64,000 bases of DNA from the NCBI RefSeq assembly GCF_003515065.1, contig NZ_QXGH01000018.1, forward strand, positions 114,486 to 178,485, in the 5' to 3' direction. Positions within the stretch are counted from its first letter, which is position 1, and each line of letters opens with the position of its first letter. Below are positions 8,632 through 15,646 of the stretch, in pieces. The position numbers and the translations under genes are program-made. The notes beneath the pieces are model-generated. The model saw nothing but the letters and a program-made list of their open reading frames with translations. It searched no databases and was not told the DNA's origin. Origin of the DNA: Nocardioides immobilis. GTDB taxonomy: Bacteria; Actinomycetota; Actinomycetes; Propionibacteriales; Nocardioidaceae.

Positions 8632-9379
8632 CCTGCACGGAACGGGAGCGGCGCGACCGGTGCCGGGGTACGCCCGATTCGTCCGTGGGTTGCAGCAGCG
8701 CTTCGTCATCGACATGCCGGGCGGACCACGCATCGTCACCTTCGCGACCGTGATCAACCTCCAGAAGTGCTTGATGTTCGCCTACCTGGGTGCACTCATG
8801 TGGCTGTACGAAGGTCACACGCCGGCTGCCACGAGTACTGCGGCGTGGATCTACCTGGCCTTGCACGGCTCGTACGGCCTGGTCTGGTACCTCAAGGACA
8901 AGGCGTTCCCCGACCCCGGGTGGCAACATCGGCTCACCTTGCCGGGCGCCGCGAACGCGATCCTTGCGATCCTCGGTTGGTATTGGCTGTTCGGCTGGCT
9001 GCTGATCTCCGGCCGCGGAGGCGACTATCCGATCGATGACAACCCGTGGTTCGCGGTGTGCATCACGCTCGTCGTGCTCGGCTCAGTGGTGATGATCGCG
9101 GCCGACGCGCAGAAGTTCTACACGCTGCGCATCCAGCGCGGCCTCATCACCGACGGCACGTTCCGCTTCGTGCGCCATCCGAACTACACCGGCGAGATGA
9201 TGATCTACCTCGGCTTCGCCCTGATGGTCTGGCACTGGCTGCCGTTCGTGGTGTTGGCCTGGGTGTGGGGCGGCCTCTTCACGGCGAACATGCTGGCCAA
9301 AGAGGCGAGCATGAGCCGGTATCCCGAGTGGGCGCCCTACAAAGCGCGCTCGCGTTGGGTGATCCCCTACGTCTTGTAG
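8615..9379 (+). CDS. Membrane protein of the isoprenylcysteine methyltransferase/DUF1295-like group
   Basis: The 254-residue protein has about five hydrophobic segments and a conserved C-terminal signature, RHPNYTGEMMIYLGF followed near the end by EW-PYK. This is shared by isoprenylcysteine carboxyl methyltransferases, PEMT-like enzymes and steroid reductase-like DUF1295 proteins. It starts at TTG inside the end of the fusion oxygenase gene (17-bp overlap), so the two are translationally coupled and probably act on the same lipophilic compound. Methyltransferase and reductase roles cannot be told apart here. Confidence 0.7.
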   Translation: MTTTPDLHGTGAARPVPGYARFVRGLQQRFVIDMPGGPRIVTFATVINLQKCLMFAYLGALMWLYEGHTPAATSTAAWIYLALHGSYGLVWYLKDKAFPDPGWQHRLTLPGAANAILAILGWYWLFGWLLISGRGGDYPIDDNPWFAVCITLVVLGSVVMIAADAQKFYTLRIQRGLITDGTFRFVRHPNYTGEMMIYLGFALMVWHWLPFVVLAWVWGGLFTANMLAKEASMSRYPEWAPYKARSRWVIPYVL

Positions 9380-9382
9380 TGG

Positions 9383-9751
9383 TCAGCGCTGGAGCATCCC
9401 CAGCACTTCGTCGAGGGTCAGGCCGGGGTCGGTCAGATCAAGCCCGTCGAACAGCTGCCAGATGTAGGACGACGAGCCGTGGACCCGGAGCGGGTGCAAG
9501 TCGGCCAGGGCAGGATCGTCCCGGAAGCTGTCGAACGCTGCTTGGGATTCCCATTCGACGAGGATGAGGATCTGGCGGGGGGTCAGGTCGCCGGTCACGT
9601 TGGCTCGGAAACGGCCGAGTGCGATCGGGCGGCCGCCGTGTGCCGGAATCTCAACGGGCAGACGGCTGAAGTAGCTCAGGTACTTCTCGTCATCTTCCAA
9701 GTCGAAGAGATTGAGTGCGTAGACCTTCCCCCCGCGCGCGTTCTCGCTCAT
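9383..9751 (-). CDS. DUF1330-like small protein
   Basis: This 122-residue soluble protein has the ferredoxin-like alpha/beta pattern of the DUF1330/dimeric alpha-beta barrel group (YALNLFDLEDDEKYLSYFSRL at the start, then a strand ending ILVEWES and a helix AFDSFRDDP). A good ribosome site (AAAGGAG) precedes the ATG. It lies 67 bp downstream of the MBL hydrolase and is probably the last gene of the HxlR-MBL unit. No catalytic role is established for the family. Confidence 0.65.
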   Translation of the reverse strand: MSENARGGKVYALNLFDLEDDEKYLSYFSRLPVEIPAHGGRPIALGRFRANVTGDLTPRQILILVEWESQAAFDSFRDDPALADLHPLRVHGSSSYIWQLFDGLDLTDPGLTLDEVLGMLQR

Positions 9752-9818
9752 CCCATATCTCCTTTGGTTGAAGGCTCCTCAGACCGCACTGATCCGGAGC
9801 GGTTTGCAAACTTGGGTG

Positions 9819-10757
9819 TCAGGCGTGGCAGGTCAGCGGCATGCCGCCGTTGTAGGTGACCATGTCCTCGAGAGTGGCGGCTGCGTCGAGCGGCGCTCCC
9901 CAGGGCGCACCGCGCTCCTCCGCATACGCGCGATGGAGGTTGCCGACGATCCGCTCGCGGTCGAGCAGGTCCGCGAACTCTCCGAGGTCGGTGTCCAGCG
10001 CCGCTTCCAGTGGCGAGACGCCGGCCGCGACCCCCCGCGCTGCGACATCCTGCACGAACCGGAGGTAGGACGTAACGTCCCCGATGACGTCCGGACCGCA
10101 GACCGGCCCGTGCCCGGGGACAACGACCTCGGCACCGAGGCGTTCCACAGCAGCCAGGGTCTCGAGCATGCCGCCGACCGACCCCTGGACCACGAACGGC
10201 GTCACCCCGTTGAACAGGAGATCCCCGCTGAAGAGGACCTTGCGCTCGGGCAGCCACACCACTGCGTCGTTGTCGGTGTGGGCCGGCAGTCCCAGGTGCT
10301 TGACCTCGCACCTCAGCTCGTCGACGTAGACGGTGACGGACTCGTCGAAGGTGAGGAACGGCGGCGCGAGCTCGACGTCACCCCACTCCACGTCGGTCCA
10401 GTACGGCGCAGAGCGCGGCAGGCCCCAGGCCTGGATCGCGGCCCGTGAGCGCTCCTGGCCGACGATCGTCGCCGACGAGAACAGGTAGTTCCCGAACGTG
10501 TGGTCCCCGTGGTGGTGGGTGTTGATCAGCGTGCGCACAGGCTGGTCGCTGACCGCCGCGATCGTCTCCAGGTAGGCCCTCGTGCGCGCCTCCGTGGAGG
10601 AGGCGTCCACGCTCACCACGCCCCGCGACCCCACCAGGAAACCGGTGTTGTTGATCCACCAGCTGCCATCGGGCTGGACGTAGGCGTAGACGCCCTCGCT
10701 CACCTCGACGGCCTGGCCGAGGCCAACTCGCCCAGAGTCCTGTAATGACACGCTCAC
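9819..10757 (-). CDS. MBL-fold metallo-hydrolase
   Basis: The 312-residue product has the metallo-beta-lactamase metal motif THHHGDHTFG near residue 80, a downstream LPAHTDNDAVVWLP and an FSGDLLFNG strand with the bridging Asp, and a VPGHGP histidine. Such enzymes use one or two metal ions to hydrolyse esters, lactones, thioesters or related bonds. GTG at 10757 is chosen because it forms a GTGA overlap with the stop of the HxlR gene and follows GGAGG; GTG at 10751 is an alternative. It is one of three MBL domains within 5 kb. Confidence 0.8.
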   Translation of the reverse strand: MSVSLQDSGRVGLGQAVEVSEGVYAYVQPDGSWWINNTGFLVGSRGVVSVDASSTEARTRAYLETIAAVSDQPVRTLINTHHHGDHTFGNYLFSSATIVGQERSRAAIQAWGLPRSAPYWTDVEWGDVELAPPFLTFDESVTVYVDELRCEVKHLGLPAHTDNDAVVWLPERKVLFSGDLLFNGVTPFVVQGSVGGMLETLAAVERLGAEVVVPGHGPVCGPDVIGDVTSYLRFVQDVAARGVAAGVSPLEAALDTDLGEFADLLDRERIVGNLHRAYAEERGAPWGAPLDAAATLEDMVTYNGGMPLTCHA

Positions 10758-11077
10758 CTCACCTCCTGCGGGTGGATGTTCCCGGTCGTGTGACCGCGCC
10801 AACGCTGCGCCCACTCCGTCATCTCCTCTACGACCGGCAGGAGGTCGCGGCCCTTTCTAGTGAGCCGGTACTCGTAACGGTCAGGACGGCTCTGGTACTG
10901 CTGGCGCACAAAGATCTCTTCGGCCGTCAACTCCTTCAACCGCTCCGCCAGAACCTGGCGCGAGATGCCGAGCTCGGCCTGAAAGTCGTCGAACCTGCAG
11001 ACGCCGAGCAGCGATTGCGCGACCAACTCCAGGTCCCACGGACTACGGAAGAGATTCACTCGCGCTCGCGCGGCCAT
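10754..11077 (-). CDS. HxlR-family transcriptional regulator
   Basis: The 107-residue protein is a winged HTH of HxlR/MarR type: GVCRFDDFQAELGISRQVLAERLKEL, then a wing with YEYRLTRKGRDLLPVV. The frame stays open upstream, but the ATG at 11077 gives the normal family length, so the longer reading was not used. Its N-terminus lacks the CPV-type segment that usually carries the redox Cys. It overlaps the MBL hydrolase gene by 4 bp (GTGA) and is divergent from the MBL/SDR operon at 11268, which it may repress. Confidence 0.8.
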   Translation of the reverse strand: MAARARVNLFRSPWDLELVAQSLLGVCRFDDFQAELGISRQVLAERLKELTAEEIFVRQQYQSRPDRYEYRLTRKGRDLLPVVEEMTEWAQRWRGHTTGNIHPQEVR

Positions 11078-11130
11078 GAGTCGAAGCGTCGACGTGGTAC
11101 GGGTCGCAGACAAGCCCTCACTCGCATTGA

Positions 11131-11194
11131 GGCGTTTCCGTACCAGTGCGCGGCACGCGCGTTCTATTGGCGGCGGAACGCTGCTTCCTACGGT
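11131..11194 (+). promoter_or_regulatory. Activator-dependent promoter, copy A of a seven-copy element
   Basis: The site reads GGCG-N5-GTACCA, 6 bp, GGCA-N5-GTTCTA, then 22 bp and a -10 box TACGGT (11189-11194). It lies ahead of the five-gene operon starting at 11268, with a 5' leader of roughly 65 bases. The first half-sites are at 11131 and 11140, the second end at 11166. Confidence 0.8.
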
Positions 11195-11267
11195 GGCAGG
11201 ACCGGTGTCGACAATCGAGTCGCTGCGCCCCGCTGCGGGCAGCAGATCCCTTGCGGCAGGAGATGCA

Positions 11268-12155
11268 ATGAGCCACCTTCGACACGAGCTGGGCGTGTTG
11301 ACGTTCGAGGTGCTCGTCGTGGACGGCCAGCCGATCCCCGGACGACCCGCCCCCGATGGCTCGCCGAGCATGTGGTCGCCCACATCGGCGACCCTCATCT
11401 GCGGCGAGAAGCGCGCCGTGCTCATCGACGGACTGACCACCAAGGAGCACGCGGCCGCACTGATCGACTGGATCGACGGCCGCGGCCTCGAGCTGCAGAC
11501 GATCTACGTGACCCACGGCCATGGTGACCACTTCTTCGGCCTCGGCCCGCTCGTGGCGCGGCACCCGGGCGCCGAGGTCGTCGCGCTGACCGAGGTCGTC
11601 GACCGGATGCAGGAGCAGACCTCCCCCGAGGTCTACGACAGCCTCTGGGGGCCGCTCTTCGGCGACCAGATCCCCGAGGAGATCGTGAAGGCGGTGCCGC
11701 TGGAGGGCGACCGCATCGACCTCGAGGGCCACAGCCTGTTGGTGCACCGCGCCGGTCACTCCGACCGGTCGGACACGACCTTCGTGCACGTCCCGGAGCT
11801 CGACCTCGTCGTGGCGGGCGACATCGTCTACAACGGGGTGTTCCCGTACACGGTCGACACCGACCGCGCCAGCCGTGACGAGTGGCGGCAGGCGCTCGAC
11901 GCGATCGCCGCCTGCAAGCCGTCGCGGGTCGTCGCCGGCCACAAGGCCCCGACCGCGGACGACGACCGCCGGCACATCGCCGAGACGCGGAAGTTCCTCG
12001 ATGACTTCGACGCCGCCCTGGACTCCGGCGCCCCACCGGAGGAGATCTTCGACAGCCTGGTCGCGACGCACCACGACCGGCTCAACCGGACGGCCCTCTG
12101 GGTCGGCATCTCCGTCCAGGCCCACCACCGCGACAAGCAGTCGACCCACAGATAG
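11268..12155 (+). CDS. MBL-fold metallo-hydrolase
   Basis: The 295-residue protein has the metal-binding motif THGHGDHFFG at about 82-91, the bridging Asp in VAGDIVYNG and a VAGHKAP histidine. It resembles the glyoxalase-II/lactonase side of the MBL superfamily, but the substrate is not identifiable. ATG at 11268 is chosen because of the AGGAG site before it; the frame is open further upstream but would run over the promoter. It is the first gene of a five-gene operon (to 17880) under promoter copy A. Confidence 0.8.
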   Translation: MSHLRHELGVLTFEVLVVDGQPIPGRPAPDGSPSMWSPTSATLICGEKRAVLIDGLTTKEHAAALIDWIDGRGLELQTIYVTHGHGDHFFGLGPLVARHPGAEVVALTEVVDRMQEQTSPEVYDSLWGPLFGDQIPEEIVKAVPLEGDRIDLEGHSLLVHRAGHSDRSDTTFVHVPELDLVVAGDIVYNGVFPYTVDTDRASRDEWRQALDAIAACKPSRVVAGHKAPTADDDRRHIAETRKFLDDFDAALDSGAPPEEIFDSLVATHHDRLNRTALWVGISVQAHHRDKQSTHR

Positions 12156-12166
12156 GGATCACCACC

Positions 12167-12943
12167 ATGCAGGAGCTCTTCTCAGTCAAGGGCAAGAAGG
12201 CCGTCGTCACCGGCGGAACCCGCGGTATCGGCTACATGATCGCCGAGGGCCTCCTCAAGGCAGGCGCGGAGGTCTACATCTCTTCCCGCAAGGCCGACAG
12301 CTGCGAGGAGGCCGCACGGGATCTCGGGAAGCTCGGGACAGTGCACGCCTTCGCCCGCGACCTCAGCCAGGAGTCGGAGTGCCGGTTGCTGGTGGAACAG
12401 ATCGCCGAGCACACCGACACCGTCGACATCCTCGTCAACGACGCGGGCGTCACCTGGGGAGCACCCCTCGAGGACTACCCCGACAGCGGCTGGGACCGGG
12501 TCATGGACCTCAACGTCAAGGGCGTGTTCAACATGACCCGCTTCCTCCGGCCGATGCTCGACAAGGCCGCGATGCCGGATCACCCGGCTCGCGTGATCAA
12601 CATCAGCTCCATCGACGCGACCATGGTGCCGCTCTTCCCCGCCTTCGCGTACGGGGCGTCGAAAGCGGCGGTCAACCAGCTCACCGTGCACCTGGCCGCC
12701 GAGCTGGCACCGAACATCCTCGTGAACGCGATCGCTCCGGGCCCCTTCCCGACCAAGATGATGAACGCGATCCTCGACGAGCAGGGCGACGAGATCCGCG
12801 CCATGACCCGGGTCGGGCGGACGGGCGAGCCGGACGACATCGCCGGTGCGGTCATCTTCCTCGCCTCCCGTGCGGCGAACTACGTGACCGGCGCGGTCCT
12901 GCCTGTCGATGGCGGACTCAGCACGACCGGCGCGGCGAACTAG
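12167..12943 (+). CDS. Short-chain dehydrogenase/reductase (FabG-like)
   Basis: The 258-residue protein has a classical SDR Rossmann start (VVTGGTRGIGYM), NDAGVTW, and a Ser/Tyr/Lys active site (NISSIDA, then YGASKAA). The C-terminus (VTGAVLPVDGG) is typical of NAD(P)-dependent 3-hydroxyacyl or alcohol dehydrogenases. It begins 11 bp after the MBL gene and stops 4 bp before the ATG of the fusion gene, so cotranscription is near certain. It probably oxidises or reduces a hydroxyl/keto group of the pathway intermediate. Confidence 0.88.
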   Translation: MQELFSVKGKKAVVTGGTRGIGYMIAEGLLKAGAEVYISSRKADSCEEAARDLGKLGTVHAFARDLSQESECRLLVEQIAEHTDTVDILVNDAGVTWGAPLEDYPDSGWDRVMDLNVKGVFNMTRFLRPMLDKAAMPDHPARVINISSIDATMVPLFPAFAYGASKAAVNQLTVHLAAELAPNILVNAIAPGPFPTKMMNAILDEQGDEIRAMTRVGRTGEPDDIAGAVIFLASRAANYVTGAVLPVDGGLSTTGAAN

Positions 12944-12947
12944 TGGC

Positions 12948-15068
12948 ATGAAGACAGTCGTGTACGCCGAGAACGGCCCGTCCAGCGTGATGGGCGTGGT
13001 CGAGCGCGACGTCCCGGACCCGGGCGCCGGGGAGGTCCGGGTCCGGGTCGTCCGCTCGGGGGTGAACCCCACTGACTGGAAGTTCCGCGCGCGGATGCCG
13101 TTCCAGCACACGGAGATCTCGCCCGGACAGGACGGTGCCGGCGTCGTCGACGCAGTGGGAGAGGGCGTCGTCGACCTGGCCGTCGGAGATCCCGTCTGGC
13201 TGCTGCTGGCCCAGTACGGCCGCGCCTACGGCACGGCGGCCGAGTACACGGTGCAGCCGGTCGAGCGCGTCGTACCGATGCCGGCGGGAGCCGACTTCGA
13301 CCTCGGTGCGTCGCTCGGCGTCCCCGCCGTCACCGCCCATCGCGCCCTGACCTCGGCCCAGGACGGGCCCACGAGACTCGGCCCGGGAGCACTCGCTGGC
13401 CGGGTGGTGCTGGTCGCGGGCGGCGCCGGTGCGGTGGGCAACGCCGCAATCCAGCTGGCTCGATGGTCGGGAGCCACCGTCATCACGACGGTGTCCACCA
13501 CCGAGAAGGGATTCCTGGCGCGAGCGGCCGGCGCCCACCACGTCGTCAACTACCGGGAGTCCGACACGGCCGCGGCGATCCGGGCACTCGCCCCTGAGGG
13601 CGTCGACCTCGTGGTCGAGGTCGCTCCGGCCGAGAACAACGAGCTCGACATCGCGGTCATCAAGAACCACGGCACGATCGCCGTCTACGCCAACAACGGC
13701 GGCAACACCTTCACCGTCGACATCGGCAAGACGTTCTGGCAGAACGTGCGCTACCAGTTCGTGCTGCTCTACCCCCTCGATCCCGAGCTTCTCCGGGCGG
13801 CCGCGGAGGACATCAACGCCGCGGTGGCCTCGGGAGCACTCCGCGTCGGCTGGCCGGCCGGCCTGCCTCTGCATCACTTCACGCTGGACCAGGCCGGGGC
13901 GGCCCACGACGCGGTGGAGAACAACGTCATCGGAAAGGTCATCGTCGATGTTGCCCAGCCACCGCAGACGCGCCCTGCTGTGGCGACGACGTTCCGCACC
14001 ACTCCGACGGCCCACGCCGTCTCGCCGGACTGCGGGCAGCACTGGGCGGCAGAAGGTGCGTGGCAGGTCGCGGAGGGCATCCACCGGATCCCCCTGCCGC
14101 TGCCGTCCGACGTCCTGAAGGCGGTCAACGTCTACGTCGTCCAGACCGACGACGGACTCACCCTGGTCGACGGCGGTTGGGCCATCGAGGCTGCACGGGA
14201 CGTGCTGGAGCGGAGCCTGCGCCTGCTCGGGGCCGGCTTCGGCGACATCCGGCGGTTCCTGGTCACGCACGTGCACCGCGACCACTACAGCATGGCCGCC
14301 CAGCTCGGCCACGAGTACGGCGCCGACGTCGCGCTCGGCGCGGACGAGAAGGCGACGCTCGACCTGCTCAACGACCACGCCCGGCCGCGGACGGAGACCC
14401 CGTTCTTCGCCAGTCTCGTGAGCGCCGGCGCGGTCGGGCTCGCGGAGCAGTGGAACCAGGTGGAGAACGCCGTCCCGAACCAGGCGGTCTGGCTCTATCC
14501 CGACACCTGGTTTGAGGGCGACCACGCGATCCCGGTCGGCAACCGGACACTGGACGCCATCCACACACCGGGCCACACCGCGGGTCACTACGTCTTCGCC
14601 GACCGGGGCGCGGGACTCCTGTTCGCCGGTGACCACGTCCTCCCGACGATCACGCCATCGATCGGCTTCACGATGCCGCCGGCACCCGACCCGCTGGGTG
14701 ACTTCATGGCGTCGTTGACGAAAGTTCGTGCGCTGCCGGACCTACGGGTGCTCCCCGCGCACGGACCGGTGGCGCCGTCGACCCATGCCCGGGTCGACGA
14801 GCTGCTGGTCCACCACGAGCAGCGCCTGGTGAACAGCCTGGCCACGCTGGCGGGGGGCCCGCTCACCGCCCTGGACGCCGCGACCCGGTTGAGCTGGACG
14901 CGACACGAGCGCTCCTTCGACGAGCTCGACGTGTTCAACAAGGGCATCGCGGCGATGGAGACCAATGCGCACCTGGAGCTGCTGGTCAGCCGGGGTCTGG
15001 TCACCCGCAGCTCGACGACCGAGGGTGTGGTCCTGTTCACCCGGGCAGAGAGCGGAGCAGCTCGATGA
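12948..15068 (+). CDS. Quinone-reductase-type MDR fused to MBL-fold hydrolase
   Basis: One uninterrupted frame encodes 706 residues. About 1-335 is a zinc-less medium-chain dehydrogenase of the NADPH:quinone reductase type (QDGAGVVDAVGEGV, cofactor loop VVLVAGGAGAVGNAAIQL). About 360-706 is a complete MBL domain with metal motif THVHRDHYSM near 440, HTPGHTAGHY, and the GDHVLPTI strand. The linker (about 335-360) is unordered. The two activities may act in sequence on one substrate, for example reduction of an enone followed by hydrolysis. The ATG at 12948 sits 5 bp after the SDR stop; the fusion is followed by an ATGA overlap with the cupin gene. Confidence 0.82.
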   Translation: MKTVVYAENGPSSVMGVVERDVPDPGAGEVRVRVVRSGVNPTDWKFRARMPFQHTEISPGQDGAGVVDAVGEGVVDLAVGDPVWLLLAQYGRAYGTAAEYTVQPVERVVPMPAGADFDLGASLGVPAVTAHRALTSAQDGPTRLGPGALAGRVVLVAGGAGAVGNAAIQLARWSGATVITTVSTTEKGFLARAAGAHHVVNYRESDTAAAIRALAPEGVDLVVEVAPAENNELDIAVIKNHGTIAVYANNGGNTFTVDIGKTFWQNVRYQFVLLYPLDPELLRAAAEDINAAVASGALRVGWPAGLPLHHFTLDQAGAAHDAVENNVIGKVIVDVAQPPQTRPAVATTFRTTPTAHAVSPDCGQHWAAEGAWQVAEGIHRIPLPLPSDVLKAVNVYVVQTDDGLTLVDGGWAIEAARDVLERSLRLLGAGFGDIRRFLVTHVHRDHYSMAAQLGHEYGADVALGADEKATLDLLNDHARPRTETPFFASLVSAGAVGLAEQWNQVENAVPNQAVWLYPDTWFEGDHAIPVGNRTLDAIHTPGHTAGHYVFADRGAGLLFAGDHVLPTITPSIGFTMPPAPDPLGDFMASLTKVRALPDLRVLPAHGPVAPSTHARVDELLVHHEQRLVNSLATLAGGPLTALDAATRLSWTRHERSFDELDVFNKGIAAMETNAHLELLVSRGLVTRSSTTEGVVLFTRAESGAAR

Positions 15069-15646
15069 CCATCCACGCTCCGACCGACCCGCTCTCGATC
15101 GCGCTTCCGCCGCTGGTCGTCGGCCGCTACCGCTCCCCCGACGGGCGCGCCGAGGTCGCCCTGCGCAGCAGCGTCTGGCTGGACGGAGCGTGGTGGTCCT
15201 GCATCGACCGGACCTTCCAGGCCGGCGCCGGCTTCCTGGTGCCCCACCGACACGCCCACACCGACGAGGTGCACCTCGTGCGTGACGGCGCCGTTCGCTA
15301 CCTGCTCCGCGGGCGCGTGCGTACGGCGCACAGCGGCGACGTCATCGTCGTACCTGCCGGCACCGTCCACGCGGACCCGTGGGCGACGAAGGACGGGCCT
15401 GCGACCGTCACCTCCCTGCTGTCCCCGGCCGCCCGCGAGTGGATCGACTTCGGTGTCCGGCTGGGGGAGGCCACGCGACGAGGACAGCTCGCCTCCAGCG
15501 GGCAACCACCGCTGCCGGTGGTGATGCGGATCGTGCACGAGACCGGTGCCGACGTACTGGCGCCGGGCCTGCCCGCCGCCCTGCAAAGGCGCGTCGCCAT
15601 CCCGGCGCTGGCCGCGATCGGCCGACTGTTCTGGAAGGAATCATGA
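15065..15646 (+). CDS. Cupin-domain protein
   Basis: The 193-residue protein contains one cupin barrel: motif 1 HRHAHTDEVHLVRDG near residues 60-75 and motif 2 with VPAGTVHADPW near 98-108. The His and Glu metal ligands are present. Roles of such proteins range from isomerase or dioxygenase to sensing. It overlaps both neighbours by 4 bp, so it is made in step with the fusion enzyme and the molybdopterin oxidoreductase and probably works on the same intermediate. Confidence 0.75.
   Translation: MTIHAPTDPLSIALPPLVVGRYRSPDGRAEVALRSSVWLDGAWWSCIDRTFQAGAGFLVPHRHAHTDEVHLVRDGAVRYLLRGRVRTAHSGDVIVVPAGTVHADPWATKDGPATVTSLLSPAAREWIDFGVRLGEATRRGQLASSGQPPLPVVMRIVHETGADVLAPGLPAALQRRVAIPALAAIGRLFWKES

Noticed and set aside
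11078..11443. N-terminal extension of the HxlR gene to 11443
   Set aside because: It would add 122 low-complexity residues, run over promoter copy A and the start of the divergent MBL gene, and exceed the family length.
12918..14636. 572-codon open frame on the minus strand opposite the MDR-MBL fusion
   Set aside because: It mirrors a gene with clear catalytic motifs, has Val/Gly/Arg/Asp-rich composition typical of antisense frames in high-GC DNA and shows no domain.
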